From contig NC_064617.1 of NCBI RefSeq assembly GCF_023898315.1, positions 717,047,202-717,111,201 of the forward strand: a DNA stretch of 64,000 nucleotides, given 5' to 3'. The notes below the pieces were generated by a model. That model was not told the DNA's origin and ran no database searches. It was given only the letters and a program-made list of their open reading frames with translations. This stretch comes from Schistocerca nitens (Eukaryota; Arthropoda; Insecta; Orthoptera; Acrididae). The position numbers and the translations under genes were made by a program. This document shows positions 11,746-22,785 of the stretch, in pieces. How positions within the stretch are numbered: position 1 is the stretch's first letter; every line of letters begins with the position of its first letter.

Positions 11746-11930
11746 ATGTACTTCTTTTATAGATGTGTCAAATATCGACGAGATTTCATTTAAAGCGCTC
11801 ATCTTCTTCACTCCATCCTTAAAATCTCAGTTATGCATGTTCCGTATTTAGGGGTAGCTCTCCACGGCTTCAATAAAATGTTCTGTATCCTGCTTCCCGT
11901 TTCTCCTCCATTTCTGAAATTTGTTTGCAT
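11745..11930 (-). pseudogene. MADF/Myb-like accessory protein relic of the Harbinger element
   Basis: The minus strand reads FIEAVESYP, then SALNEISSIFDTSIKEVHRK, which follows the MADF domain pattern (F.E.V...P.LW...N..Y....K...A...I...F......V..KW..LR). Position and orientation, convergent with the transposase, fit the second gene of PIF/Harbinger elements, a DNA-binding partner of the transposase. There is a stop in the middle (after ESYP) and the N-terminal Trp motif is lost. Confidence 0.6.
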
Positions 11931-12256
11931 ATAATGCGTAAGATGGTTGCATAAAATTAAGTCACCACATTAAGTAAAATGTTAAATATGAATGTTATGC
12001 AGACAACATACTTACTATAACTTGCGCTTCCTACTTGCAGGAAATAGAAATAAATCCTAAAAGCTGCAAGTTACTTGCAGATACTTCTTGCATGGTGTTC
12101 ACACTGGAAGCGGAAAACGTGCAGCAAGTCATTTACACAATAAATTGCTACAGTCGCAAGTCGACTTGGCGATATGTTTATACTCGCAAATCGCGCAGCA
12201 AGTTCCTCCGCGCAAGTAAATTGCTGCAATAACTTGGTAGTGTAAACCGAGCATTA

Positions 12257-12767
12257 CATGTCACTCTACTGGAGTGTTACACCACATGTTCCCCCACTGA
12301 GACAAATGATGTTATCACAAATACGTAATGTAAATACTCATAAATAAATATGCTGCAGTACCTATATTTAAAACTCTTAGCCTTTCCATTACTATATTGT
12401 CTTTATTTCTCTTTTGTATTTTATTAATTCAATTATTCATTCCAATCTGCAATCAGGGAAAAGTTAGTTCTTTTTATGATGTTAATATTAAACTGCTACA
12501 TACAGAGGCTACTTCAGTACTGCTGCATCTTGGGCAGTCGTGTGAAAACAGGTTTAAGTAATTATATGGACAAGGGAAGCTCATGTGGTGGAAACTATTG
12601 AATGGGGAAAGAGGGAGGACAGAATAGAGCCCCTGGTGAAGAAGTAAGAGAGAAAATATAAGATTGGAAATGTTAGAAGCTAAGAAGGAAAGAAGACAGA
12701 TGCCCTTTCCACCCCATCCCTAGGATCCCTCCCTGCAGGATACTCCACTGGTGGGTGTGTTGTAATA
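12257..12767. other. Unassigned spacer
   Basis: AT-rich sequence with short purine-rich stretches near 12600-12700. No element is recognised. Confidence 0.35.
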
Positions 12768-12949
12768 TAAATGAAAAAATATTTACATATGAAAAACATT
12801 TAAAAGGATAATACAATTGTATTATTAGAAATGTTCTGTTCTTGTACAAATTTTAGGCTATCGGACTTCTTCTCTTACATTTCAACTGCAGTTGCAGGCA
12901 GCAGACTTCAAGTACACCAGTACACTTCATAAATAAGAAAATCCTCGTT
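12768..12949. repeat. Dispersed repeat, copy 1
   Basis: It shares an extended similar stretch with 21521-21716, including TGTACAAATTTTAGGCTATC and CAAGTACACCAGT and the common end ATAAATAAGAAAATCCTC. No coding or tRNA-like features. A Penelope-like 3' end begins immediately after. Confidence 0.75.
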
Positions 12950-12999
12950 GTAACTCTTCAGGCTTTCCTGGTGAGATTTTGACATGTGGAATAATTGGG

Positions 13000-13070
13000 T
13001 CTACTGCCAGATGTTTGTGTCACTCTGGCACAATATTTCGGCCACGTAAATCATTGCCTTCTTCAGGTGC
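13000..13070 (-). ncRNA. Hammerhead-ribozyme-like motif in the Penelope 3' region (candidate)
   Basis: On the minus strand CTGAAGA (13060-13066) is followed by a GGC...GCC helix-II-like pair and then GAAA (13036-13039). A loosely paired TTGTG...CACAA helix and ATC at a possible cleavage position (13010-13012) come next. Hammerhead motifs are known in Penelope-like elements. Helix I pairing is poor here, so activity is uncertain. Confidence 0.4.
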
Positions 13071-13144
13071 TACCTGAGACTGCCGTGTTGGAGGATCTTA
13101 TCCAGTATTTATGCCCAGGGAGCACTGGGTGCTCTCTTTGCCAT

Positions 13145-13590
13145 CCGCGCCCACCTGGCGCTGCTTGTAATGTGTTCTCTCTTCCCCAGTGCTCCCTCAG
13201 ACATCTGCGCCTGACTTGGGCACCATCCGTGGCAGCTCTCTGAGGCCTGTCCTGTGTTGGGCATTCCGTTCGCGGTCCGCGCCCGCAAGGTGCTGCTCCT
13301 GAGGTTTTGGCCCCTCCCTGGTGCTCCCATGGACGTCCTCGGCTGACTCGTCCACCATATGTGCTCATGGCAGGTGTCTGGGGCCGGACCCGCATTTGGC
13401 ATTCTGTTCACGGTCCGCACCCGCCTGGCACTGCTCCTGAGGTGTTGGCACTTCCATGGTGCTCCGATGGTCGTCCATGCTTGGCTCGTCCATTATCTGT
13501 GGTCGTGGCAGCTGTCAGAGGCCCATCCTGCGTCGGGAGTGGCGTTTGCGGTCTGCGCCCGCCTGGTGCTGCTCCTGTGGTGTTACTACT
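13145..13590. repeat. Tandem repeat of about 138 bp in the Penelope tail
   Basis: Units start at about 13145, 13277, 13415 and 13553, each with a GCGGTCCGCGCCCGCCTGG-like start and a GCTGCTCCTGAGGTGTTGG-like segment. Periods are 132, 138 and 138 bp. The last unit is partial. Confidence 0.75.
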
Positions 13591-14228
13591 TCTTGGTTCA
13601 TTTCGTTGGGCCCTGATAAGCTCCAGAGCTGGACTCCACGCCGAGCTGAGCTGGTAACCGCTGTCTCGGTTTATTAGGTTGTCTGTGACCTTGATCTCGA
13701 TGGCCTCCTTTATGACACTGTCCCAAAATCTTGCCGTCTGTGTCACAATTTTGGTGTTTTTGTAGTCCATTGAGTGGCCAAGCTCCAGACAGTGCTATGC
13801 TATGGCAGATTTTGTTGCCTGTCCGAGTCTGGTTTGCCTCTGGTGTTCTTTGCACCTGACGTCCACCGTCCTGGTTGACTGGCCAATGTATGACTTTCCA
13901 CACTGGCACGGGATGTTGTAAATGCCTGGTTTACGTAGCCCCAGTTCGTGCTTCACACTCCCTAGCATTGTCCCAATTTTGGAGGGTGGACAGAAGATAC
14001 CCTTTATATCATTTTGAAAGAATTCTGCTGATCTTTGCAGAAATAGGTCCAGCATATGGCAGGTGCCACCTTCTTCACCTCCTCTGTCTCCTTTTGTGTA
14101 CTCTGTGGTTGGCTGGTAGGACGAAGTGCCCTTTGGATGTCTGTGGAGGAGTATCCATTTCTGCTGAACACCAGCTGTAGATGTTCTATCTCTGTGGCCA
14201 GACTTTCCATGTGAACTGATGTTTTCAA
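13408..14228 (-). pseudogene. Penelope-like RT C-terminus and GIY-YIG endonuclease, frameshifted
   Basis: The segment 14004-14228 carries the linker (LVFSRNGYSSTDIQRAL, KETEEVKKVA). Next, 13795-14055 has the nuclease signature GIYNIPCQCGKSYIGQSTRT with the CxC and the downstream RCKEHQRQTRLGQATKSAIA block that contains the catalytic-type Arg and His. After a frame change, 13598-13770 gives FWDSVIKEAIEIKV and the C-terminal end. The enzyme is the target-nicking endonuclease of Penelope elements. At least two frameshifts make this copy inactive. Confidence 0.82.
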
Positions 14229-14240
14229 GACTCCATTCTT

Positions 14241-15790
14241 CTGTGCCAGATGGTGGCAGCTACTGGCTCGAAGGTATAAGTCAGTGTGGGTGGGCTTACA
14301 ATACCTGGGGGTCTTTCATCATGTACCTACACAATTGCCCCCCCCCCCCTCCACACACACACACTCTGTACGTTGACATGGTATGGAGACATACAGTGTT
14401 TTTTGCTTGTACATGTTTACATGTGCCGATAGGGGTCGATGCCCTTTATTTGTCAACTTCTCATTTATTTAATGAAATGCATATGCCAGCTTATCCTATG
14501 TACATTAGAATTCTACAAGAAAATAAAAGATTATATACATAATATGATAATCCATTAAATATTTGAATTTAGCATGCTCACAATAATGTTGAGTTTGCTT
14601 CAGTCTCGCTGCTGGGTTTCATACTTGTGCACTGGCCGATTTGGCGACTAAGAGCTAGACGCTAATAGTCAACATGTTAGAAGCTACAATCGCATGTGGT
14701 TGCACTCATTTTCTTAGTGTTGATTTCACATTGAGTGTCACACTTTCACCTAAGTACCACATATTGAAGAATTGCCGTGGCATTTGTCTTCACTCTGGGT
14801 ACAGCAGATGTGTGCTTTTTGTTCAAAATCTGACACTGTGGCAGAAGATCTACATTTTTACACCCCGGGCATCATTATTACCTGTCATACTCACGTTTTC
14901 AGTGGAGAGACCCCCAACCACGAGTGTCTGTCGATGAGGTAAGTACTGACTCTAACAACTATAGTTCACTTGTTAAATTCTCTAGTGTTGTGAGCCATGA
15001 TACTCAGAAATTATTTCATTGCAAACACATGTTCATGTCACCCCACCTGACTATCCACTTGTTGAAAGACACATATATAGCTGTCCAAATCATAGTACAA
15101 ATTGCTTGTCTTTAAAATTCATTCTTCATATGGAGTTTGGTTTCCAATGAAAATTCTCATGAGTGTTGAGTTACAACAATATACACAACATGATAGGCTA
15201 TGGCTGACATTCCATCCATCGCTTATACTACAAACATAAATTTCTTAAGTTTTAAACTGTCATAAAATTTTCATTAGCTGGGTTCTGTTGCTGTAGTTTG
15301 TTTTTTAGCTTCAACTTCTCTTCATTCACATCACATACACAAATTAATTACATACACATTATCATGATACAATACAAGCATATGATACATTTATGCTTCA
15401 TTTTATAGATAGGCTTTTATCATTTATGGGAGCTAATTTTTTCCTTAGGTAGAGCAAAATAGGACTAAAAAATTACGCACTGCTGGCCTAAGTATGCTTG
15501 GCGCCACCTCCTTTGTTTGGTAGGGAAGAAAGGAAACACTCATCTACTGGTTCAGGGGTTTATGAGGAAATGTTACCCGTACACTCATGGACTAGTTGCT
15601 AAGGAACTTTTGTTTCATGGAAATAATGTGTACTGACAAATAATTCACGCAGTATCATGTTGTTTCTTCTTATGCTGGTGCTATTTACTTCAACTCACAT
15701 GTAGCTTAGTGTGAAATATGACGTTTTTACCATCGTAGATTTATCTTTCTCGAATACTTGGAAATGTCATTATTCAAGCTTTCATGTGAC
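14241..15790. other. Unassigned region with a short C-rich/CA-rich tract
   Basis: Contains a C-run followed by CA repeats at about 14338-14363. No domain is recognised. A GCTTGGCGCC motif at about 15500 was noted but cannot be tied to an LTR. Confidence 0.35.
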
Positions 15791-15802
15791 TTGATAAAAA
15801 TT

Positions 15803-15952
15803 GCTCGAACAGTCCACGGGTATACTGCCGGTTCATAGTGTCCAACGGGCACAATATTTTGGCGATCAGACATGTCACCATCGTGAGGTGCGCTGACACA
15901 GTTCGTGGACTGTTCGAGCAACAAATAGACCAGGAGAAACTGAAGAATCATG
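15803..15952 (-). repeat. Small Penelope-related hairpin insertion with 11-bp TSD
   Basis: An 18-bp perfect inverted repeat (TTGCTCGAACAGTCCACG at 15801-15818 and its complement at 15904-15921) encloses sequence resembling the Penelope terminal block at 12990-13060 (CTGCCGG, GTGTCC, GGGCACAATATTTTGGC). The direct repeat TGATAAAAATT occurs at 15792-15802 and 15953-15963, indicating retroposition of a short RNA. Confidence 0.65.
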
Positions 15953-15963
15953 TGATAAAAATT

Positions 15964-16899
15964 AATTGATTTTTGTAAAATCACATGCTTAAATGGTTAT
16001 GTGTACTCTGCAGTGAATAGGTACTGATAAATGTCACAGAGCTATACTGTGATGCATATTTTTATTTTTCATTGCCTTGTGACCTTTGTATAAATATCCT
16101 TACAACTAAATTGTTTACTCAAGGTACGGTCCATTTCTTCATATGGTACCTCCTACTCTAAACACAATACTCTTCTTCTGCACTGATTGCTGAAAGAAAA
16201 AACTTAAAACTAATTTCATTAACTTGCTTGGTGGCCACTGATACATTTGGTCATTTCATCCATCCACAGATATTTCCATACTTTGTTTAAATTCATAGAC
16301 ATTCATTTATTCTGTTACCCATTATGATCATTTACTCTGCAAAGAAAAATATTTGACATTTCTTATGGTATTTGTCATTTGGCCTTAGCTTACACATCTC
16401 GTATAATTTTTCATAATGCTTCCTTTTGCTTGTAAATATGTTGTACATAGCTTAGCATTTAATTAAATCTTTGTGTACATAATCAATAGGTTCTTTAGTT
16501 CTTAGGCAGTAGATCTTATTGCTTAGTATTTCTGTTTACTTTGTATTTAAGTTAGGTACTTGTACATATTGCATTCCTATTTGGTTGTGCCTTCTGCCAG
16601 ACTGTCGTGCATGCACACAGGTCAATGTCTCTTCTCCTACTACTGATGTCAGCACATACTGTTGAGCACAGACAGCTGAGCCATAAGCTAATTTTGTTTA
16701 TAACTTCGCTTTGCTTGAAGCAGTGTATTACTTCTCATTGCTGTTAATTTTATGCCTACATGTACAAATCAAAAGAATTACTTACGCCTATACACATTAC
16801 TTTATCATAAAATACACTCCAATAGAAAAGTTACACTTAGAGTTATGTACACTATGTGCAATTGTCTTGTGATAGAAAGAAAAAATGGTACCTAGCTTC
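15964..16899. other. Unassigned region, possibly the 3' part of gypsy-D
   Basis: AT-rich, with no motif that can be defended. Its position downstream of the gypsy-D integrase on the minus strand makes a non-coding tail or LTR possible, but no matching LTR was found to the right. Confidence 0.3.
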
Positions 16900-17090
16900 A
16901 TCATGCTATAAAAGCTTTTATATCTTTGTGATGGTGGAGACTTTTGTCTGTCCCTGTTCCCTCATAGACTACTCTGTACATCCCAGGGTATGGTACTTTC
17001 GAAATTAAATATGGTCCTAAATAGTCATTGCCACTTGTTATTCAATTTGCCAAATTTTGTCGAATTAGGGTGCGTCTGTAAGAGAACTCG

Positions 17091-17960
17091 TTACTCTTCA
17101 AAAATTTGTGTAACCTGTTTCAGTTTCTTATTATAAATTTTCTTTCTATACTCAGCCCTGTTTTCTAGTGTAACCATGGCTTGTTTCATTTTGTCTTGTA
17201 GTGTCATTTCTGTAGTGGGTACCTTCAGTATGGGCGACTCCCACTCATTTGTTTGTTTTGTCCAGAACATCAATTCGTTAGATGTTCAAATGGCTCTGAG
17301 CACTATCGGACTGAGGTCATCAGTCCCCTAGAACTTAGAACTACTTAAACCTAACTAACCTAAGGACATCACACAATACCCAGTCATCACGAGGCAAAGA
17401 AAATCCCTGACCCCGCCGGGAATCGAACCCGGGAACCCAGGCGCGGGATGCGAGAAAGCTACCGCACGACCACGAGCTGTGGACTCGTTAGGTGTGAAAC
17501 CTGTTGAAGAATGTGGAAGGTTATTGACAACTTGCATGAAAGTAGTTCCATATTCTACCTGTCGGATGTATTTGTGAGGGGTGTATGTCCTTATAAACCA
17601 GTTAAATCCTTTAAAGACTCATTCTACTGGTCTTGCTTCTGGGTGAAAAAAGCTGTGAGGTCAGAAATTGTTTCCATTTTTGCCCAATGAAATATGAAGC
17701 ATTATCAGTTAGTAGTACCTATGGTTTACCTACTCATCTCAAATAGTCCCCTCAATTCTTTTTCTAATATTTGTGGCTGTTGCATTTTTAATGGGATATA
17801 TTTTGATATGTTTCGAGAAAATATCATATAGTGCTACTACTTTACTTCTTGGATATGGACCAGTTCAGTATATTTTGACACATTGGACTGTTTTGATTTT
17901 TGAGATATTTCACATTTTCTTAATAGCTGTAGGACTCACCTTCTCAAATTTGGAAAATAA
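17091..17960 (-). pseudogene. gypsy-D integrase, interrupted by a SINE
   Basis: The core reads LYDIFSKHIKIYPIKNATA (about 17740-17830) and the C-terminal part reads VVNNLPHSSTGFTPNE (17490-17537). After the SINE is skipped it continues LMFWTKQTNEW and KMKQAMVTLENRAEYRKK (17091-17273). Integrase joins element cDNA to chromosomal DNA. Several stops in the core make it inactive. Confidence 0.75.
17285..17484 (-). repeat. tRNA-derived SINE (type 1 head, shared body) in gypsy-D integrase
   Basis: The head on the minus strand has a CGTGGTCGTGCGGTAGC A box and a canonical GGGTTCGATTCCC B box. The body (GTGATGTCCTTAGGTTAG, TTCTAGGGGACTGATGACC, AGTGCTCAGAGCCATTTGAA) is nearly the same as in the SINE at 62338. 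The TSD is TCGTTAG(A/G)TG, with one mismatch, at 17275-17284 and 17485-17494. Confidence 0.92.
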
Positions 17961-18433
17961 TTAAGTGTTGCAATTTTTACAGTACTTCATAATGGCCCCA
18001 TACTTCATGTGTGTGTGTCTTATAAACTCACCAATATAATCTTAAGGAATATACACACACCATTGATCAGATTTTTCATGTTTCCTATGAAACAAAACGC
18101 CCTTGTACTCCTGATACCATTTACTTACCTTTCCATCTTCATCCTGCTTAAGGTTTTGCATGACTCTACTCCATCTGCAATTTTGCTGTTGTATAATTTT
18201 CGTTTGCTTACAGAAATTATTCTAATCAGGCTGTTGTGTTGTACCATGCATTAATAATGTTCTGAGTTCTGCATATTGGTCTGTTAATTCACCAAACTCC
18301 TCTACTCCTTGTGGTAACCTGGACAAGTCATCTGCAATAACATCCTGACTTCCTTTAATATAAATGATCTAGAAATTGAATTCTTGTAAATATAGACACC
18401 ACCTAGCTAATCTACGGTGTAATAGTTTACATG

Positions 18434-18720
18434 TTAAAAGAAATGACAGTGACTGCCCCACAAGATATATTCAAACTTTTTAAATGCCAATATTACCGCT
18501 AAACTTTCCAATTCTGACACAGAGTAATGTCTTTCTGCTTCTGATAATGTGTGACTAGCAAGACTGATGACCTTGGGCACTTCTTTACCTTCTTCTTCTC
18601 GCACCTGGAACAAGCATGCCCCCAGCCCCTGAGATGAGGTCAGTAGCCTAGGGTTTAACAATGACCAGTTGGTGTTTTCCGATCGTATAGTGTGACTTAA
18701 TTCATTACCTGGAGTAATTT
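18434..18720 (-). pseudogene. gypsy-D RNase H fragment
   Basis: The blocks LGACLFQVREE, VISLASHTLSEAERHYS and ELESLAVILAFKKFEYILWG match the N-terminal RNase H region of gypsy pol. It is preceded in the same ORF by sequence without RT motifs, marking the deletion junction. Confidence 0.75.
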
Positions 18721-18739
18721 CAGTTAGTTGCACTGTGCG

Positions 18740-20950
18740 TACTTTGCAAATTTGTGTCATTAGCTGCTGCATCATTATTTTGCTGCCAAAAGATCGGCTG
18801 CAGTACAGCATAAAGCATGGCATTGTTGTCGTGAGTCAGCCACTGCTGCAGCTGACTGTTTCTGTTCATGTTCGGCATAGGGCCTTGTGATGGTGGATTG
18901 TAATTCGTTTCTGCATTGAAATTACTTCTGTTGTTTTGAAAATTTCTCTTAAATTGTTTGTTTTTTCCATTCCTGTTACCATATTCCTTACCTCTGGGTA
19001 TGTAACTTTGTTTTTGTGTGTACCATCCTTGCTGTATATTTAGATCACATTTTACTGACCAATTTACATAACTATGTTGTTGTTGTTGTGCCGGATTTTC
19101 TGTTGCTCTATTGGGTACAGGTCTTTCTTCATAGATTAAGTCGATAGAATCAAGCACTGACAGAAAATATTCAGTGTCGTGCTTGGGCATTGTGACTAAC
19201 TTTTCTCTAATGTGCAATGGTAAATGACTTTCAAAATTTTTACCACGTCTACTTGTGATATTGTGTTCATCCAGTATCGTGTCTTGTTCAGGTACTTTTC
19301 AAAGTATCCATGTAGACTACCGTATTTTCCATTGATGGTGCAGGGTTAAAAACCTTGCATCTGAGTCTTTCTTACACTTCCTCAGACCAGTATTTGCTGA
19401 GGAAAGCTTGTTCAAATTTGATATAAGTGCTGCAACATTCAGCCACTTCATTTGCCCATAAAAGAACGTCACCTGTGTATATCCCACAAAAAATCTGATT
19501 TTCTATGCTTCCGTCCAGTTGTGTGGACATACATGACAAAAAGCGCTGATAAATACTACTGGATTCATTCTTTTACCTTCGGTAGTGAATGTAGGAAACT
19601 GTCCATCTCTCAGCAAACCTTTTTCTGCAAAAATAATTGATAGACATGCGGCATTTTCAGTCAGATTTATGTTATTGTAGTTACCTGTAATTCCGGTTGT
19701 TAATTGTTCAGGTGTAGGAGTTATGGGTATGTTTACATTTTGCACTCTACAACTGTCACTGATACCTGCTGTAGGACTTGTGACAGTTTGTGGATAAATA
19801 CCAACAGGTTGTGATTTGTTCACTGTAGCCTGTGTATTGTTTACATACATATTTTGAGATATGGTAATATATTCTTCTAAAAGACTGCAGATCCTATTTT
19901 CCGTGACTTGTAAGTTAATGTTTACCTTGTTCACAATTTCATTTTCTTTTTTCTGAATAGCCCTTTCTACTACATCTGTGTATAACTTACAATCTCTTAC
20001 TAACTTCTCTGCAATGTAATGACCCTTATCTGACGTACCTGCTTCAGCTTGACTAATGATATCACTCAGATTTTAATTGATCTTCTCTCTCTCCTTCTTA
20101 GCACATGCCAAGTCAACTTATAATGTTGCTACCCTTAAAGTAAGCTCTTCTACAGCTAGGAGTACACCTTCATAGTCTTTATTTAGTTTGTTAATGACAG
20201 TGGTTACCTTTTTTCTGCCAAACACAACTGGTTTTGTGTGGCTTCAATATTTGTTTTTGTGTCTGTGATTTTCCTTATGTGTTGTTCTACTTGATCATGA
20301 TGGTCGTTAAAAGAATCTACCCACTGTTTTAACTCTGTAATGTTACTTTTAACTTCAGAAAGTACTTCATGCTTTACTTGTTTTTTCATGTCATTCAATT
20401 TTGTGTTGATTTCAGTGCAAAAATTTTTGGCTAAATCATTGAATTTCTGTGAGATTGTGTTTTGCAAATCCATAAATACCTATATTTGTTCTTGTTTCAT
20501 TATAGATCTTGTGTGACAGTGTTCAGATTGTGTGTCAAATTATCAATTTTGGAGTTCATATTTGTTTCATATCACTGTAATTGGTGTTCATATTGCATTT
20601 CGTATCACTGAGATTAGTGTTCATATCATCAAATTTCGTGTTAACTGCCATAGGAGTGCTTCAGTTCTACTACTGTGGTTGCTGTCAGCTGTACTTTCCA
20701 AGTTAATGTCTGAGTTGTGACCAAGTGGTGTTTGTAAAGTGTTGTCAAAATTCATATTGGAATCGCTCTCCAATGTTTCATTCATGAGCGGTATGTCACT
20801 CTGGGAGATGCGTGACATTGTCTCATCAATTGTAAACATTGTGTCATCAAGGTTATTCTGCTGTGGAGCATCACTATCATTTGTCACACCTGCGACACAC
20901 ATCTCTAATCTACTTAAACTTTCTGCAGTAGGCATGCTTGGCGCCTGAAC
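18740..20950 (-). pseudogene. gypsy-D gag, frameshifted
   Basis: The putative start MPTAESLSRLEM is at 20935. Then come a coiled-coil-like stretch (20204-20473: repeated charged heptads with ITELKQWVDSFNDHHDQVEQHI), a middle domain (19503-19934), and a Gln/Asn-rich, basic C-terminal tail (18760-19217) resembling the nucleocapsid tail of gypsy-A. At least three frame breaks. No Cys-His knuckle is visible. Confidence 0.55.
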
Positions 20951-21520
20951 TTCAATTGTTCAAGCACACAATTTTACGCCATCTTGGCTGATTGCATTTT
21001 TGCTATTGCTATCGACAATGGACATATATTTTTCTCCCATTTTATATGAATATGCAAAAATAAAAATTTCACAAAAATGTTAAAATTTCATATGCTAAAT
21101 GAAATTTTGCGATGTCAAAGCCTGTTTTTGTCTATTATGATATGCAAACTATTGTGTCACAATTCTTTATGTTTTACTGACAACGCATATCACACTGAAA
21201 AATTCCTGTAAATTTTTTAAAATAAAATTCAAGGAAGGGAATAATGAGGAAAAGGTTTTTATCTACATCAAAAGTGGCGCTACCATGTGTAACCATGCAA
21301 GCAACTTGCGTAGCCATCCTACCTATGCTGCATCGAATAGAACAGCTTACTATGGAAAATTTTACATAACCTGTGTCCTATTATTATTCCTTTCCAAAAT
21401 TTTCTCCTCAGTTTTTTCTTTTTGTGATTCATAACACTATTATAGAAATTTCTTACAATAACAATAGTTAGAAGCCCTACTCACAACCAGTGCCCTAAAG
21501 TCTGGGCACAAAGGTCAATA
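20951..21520. other. Unassigned AT-rich region
   Basis: Would be the 5' non-coding side of gypsy-D. No LTR pair was recognised. Confidence 0.3.
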
Positions 21521-21716
21521 ATTGTGTTCTAAAAAAAATATCACATATACATATGAGAAACATTTTTAAAACTGAATAATACAATTACGTTATTAGAAAT
21601 GTTCTGTGCTTGTACAAATTTTAGGCTATCTGACTTCTTCTCATACATTTCAATTGTAGTTGCAGGCTGTGGACTTCAAGTACACCAGTGCATGTCATAA
21701 ATAAGAAAATCCTCCT
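21521..21716. repeat. Dispersed repeat, copy 2
   Basis: Collinear with 12768-12949 with scattered substitutions and small indels. Same orientation. Identity of the family is unknown. Confidence 0.75.
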
Positions 21717-22324
21717 TACTTGGTTTCACTTCACTTGAATAAAAAATACTTAATACCAGTATCAAATTTTTTCTTATTTCAAAACATATATGATACAAAA
21801 AACCCGTAGCCCATCATATTCTGAATGGCACTTCTTAACAGAGCTTCTACATACAAGAGAGTGAGAAACAAAACCATGTATAAAGAAAAATGAGTGATGA
21901 TTTTTTTTCATTTGTCCGTGGCTTACCATGCATTCATAATTAATGTCTTTGCCAACGCTTTTGGTTGATCCGTGTTTCATTTTTTGTTTTTAATAAATTT
22001 TTCCTTTACGATAGCCTGAAAGGCTTTCATCGTGTACCTACACATGGGCTAAAGGACCCAGAGCCTCCAAAAACTGGTTCTAACACCCTACTACTGAAAG
22101 CCTATGGAGAGAGTAGCAATGAAAGTAGCATCTTCTAACTAAGTACTACACCACAAAGTTTGATGATTTGCTCTTGCTCCATCTTAAAGCTTTAATTTGT
22201 CTGGAATTAAAAATCTAAGAAATACGCTGCTTAAACAAAGATTTATTTAGTGTTCTAAAATCAACACCACATTACTCTTGGCAGTACTGAGGCCAGGGAC
22301 AGTGGTCATGTGTGATCAATTTGC

Positions 22325-22327
<3 letters not shown>
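21717..22327. other. Unassigned spacer
   Basis: No recognisable feature. Confidence 0.35.

Positions 22328-22376
<49 letters not shown>
22328..22376. repeat. (TG)n microsatellite
   Basis: About 24 uninterrupted TG dinucleotides. Confidence 0.97.
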
Positions 22377-22377
<1 letters not shown>

Positions 22378-22785
22378 GTCTACTTTAGAAGAAGGCCTTT
22401 TGCCCAAAATCTCACATGTTTAGCAGTATCTTTGTTGTGCCTGTATGCGACCCAGCATCTCCACTATATGGTGACTAGCAATTTATCCTTGTCATTATTC
22501 CATCCTGGATTTTCCATTGTTTGAAAATATGAAATTTTAATTTATACAGTCTACATGACTCTCACACAATGTTCAAATTTCATTTTTGAATCAGAGATTC
22601 AAAGTAAGTCACTGCAGTCAAAGTTTTCATTCTTGATGACATCGTCACTGGTAAACCCTTAGTAAAATTGTCTGCTACATGACTTGTGTTGAAACATATT
22701 ATACATTGATTCTGATTGAACAACTGTTGTATATACTGCTAATATGTTTCAATATGTTTAGAGCATTCATAGACTCCAGTGCCTT

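Larger units (their letters stand above)
10802..12253 (+). mobile_element. PIF/Harbinger DNA transposon with 3-bp TTA TSD
   Basis: The left end AGCTGGGTTTACACTAGCAAGT pairs as an inverted repeat with the right end, which reads TGCTCGGTTTACACTACCAAGT on the minus strand. Both are flanked by TTA (10799-10801, 12254-12256), the classical PIF/Harbinger TSD. The subterminal regions are rich in short CAAGT/ACTTG and TTGCTGC motifs, possible transposase binding sites. The inside holds relics of a HARBI1-like gene (plus) and a MADF-like gene (minus), the two-gene arrangement known for this superfamily. At 1452 bp it is shorter than autonomous elements, consistent with internal deletion. Confidence 0.85.
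12951..14240 (-). mobile_element. Penelope-like element, 5' truncated, with GIY-YIG endonuclease
   Basis: The minus strand encodes a C-terminal RT/linker segment and a GIY-YIG nuclease, followed by a GC-rich downstream region with 138-bp tandem repeats and a conserved terminal block at 12960-13075. Domain order and the GIY-YIG endonuclease define Penelope-like elements. The RT core is absent because the copy is truncated near 14230. Confidence 0.85.
16900..20950 (-). mobile_element. gypsy-D: Ty3/gypsy relic with gag joined to RNase H
   Basis: On the minus strand the order is gag (20950 to about 18740), RNase H (about 18720-18434), and integrase (about 17960-17091). Protease and RT are absent between gag and RNase H, which meet at about 18720, so a large internal deletion occurred. 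A SINE interrupts the integrase at 17285-17484. LTRs could not be identified. Confidence 0.78.

Noticed and set aside
13109..13420. Long overlapping frames in the GC-rich Penelope tail
   Set aside because: GC-rich tandem repeats lack stops in several frames; translations are repetitive and match no protein family.
14924..14950. GAGGTAAGTACTGAC, a strong splice-donor consensus near 14936
   Set aside because: No coding exon or acceptor partner supports a host gene here.
15490..15510. GCTTGGCGCC at about 15500 and again at 20940, resembling a primer-binding site (TGGCGCC on minus)
   Set aside because: The second lies at the gag start of gypsy-D and no LTR boundary is adjacent to either, so I do not call a primer-binding site.
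22328..22376. Short ORF made of alternating Val/Cys over the TG repeat
   Set aside because: A microsatellite translation, not a gene.
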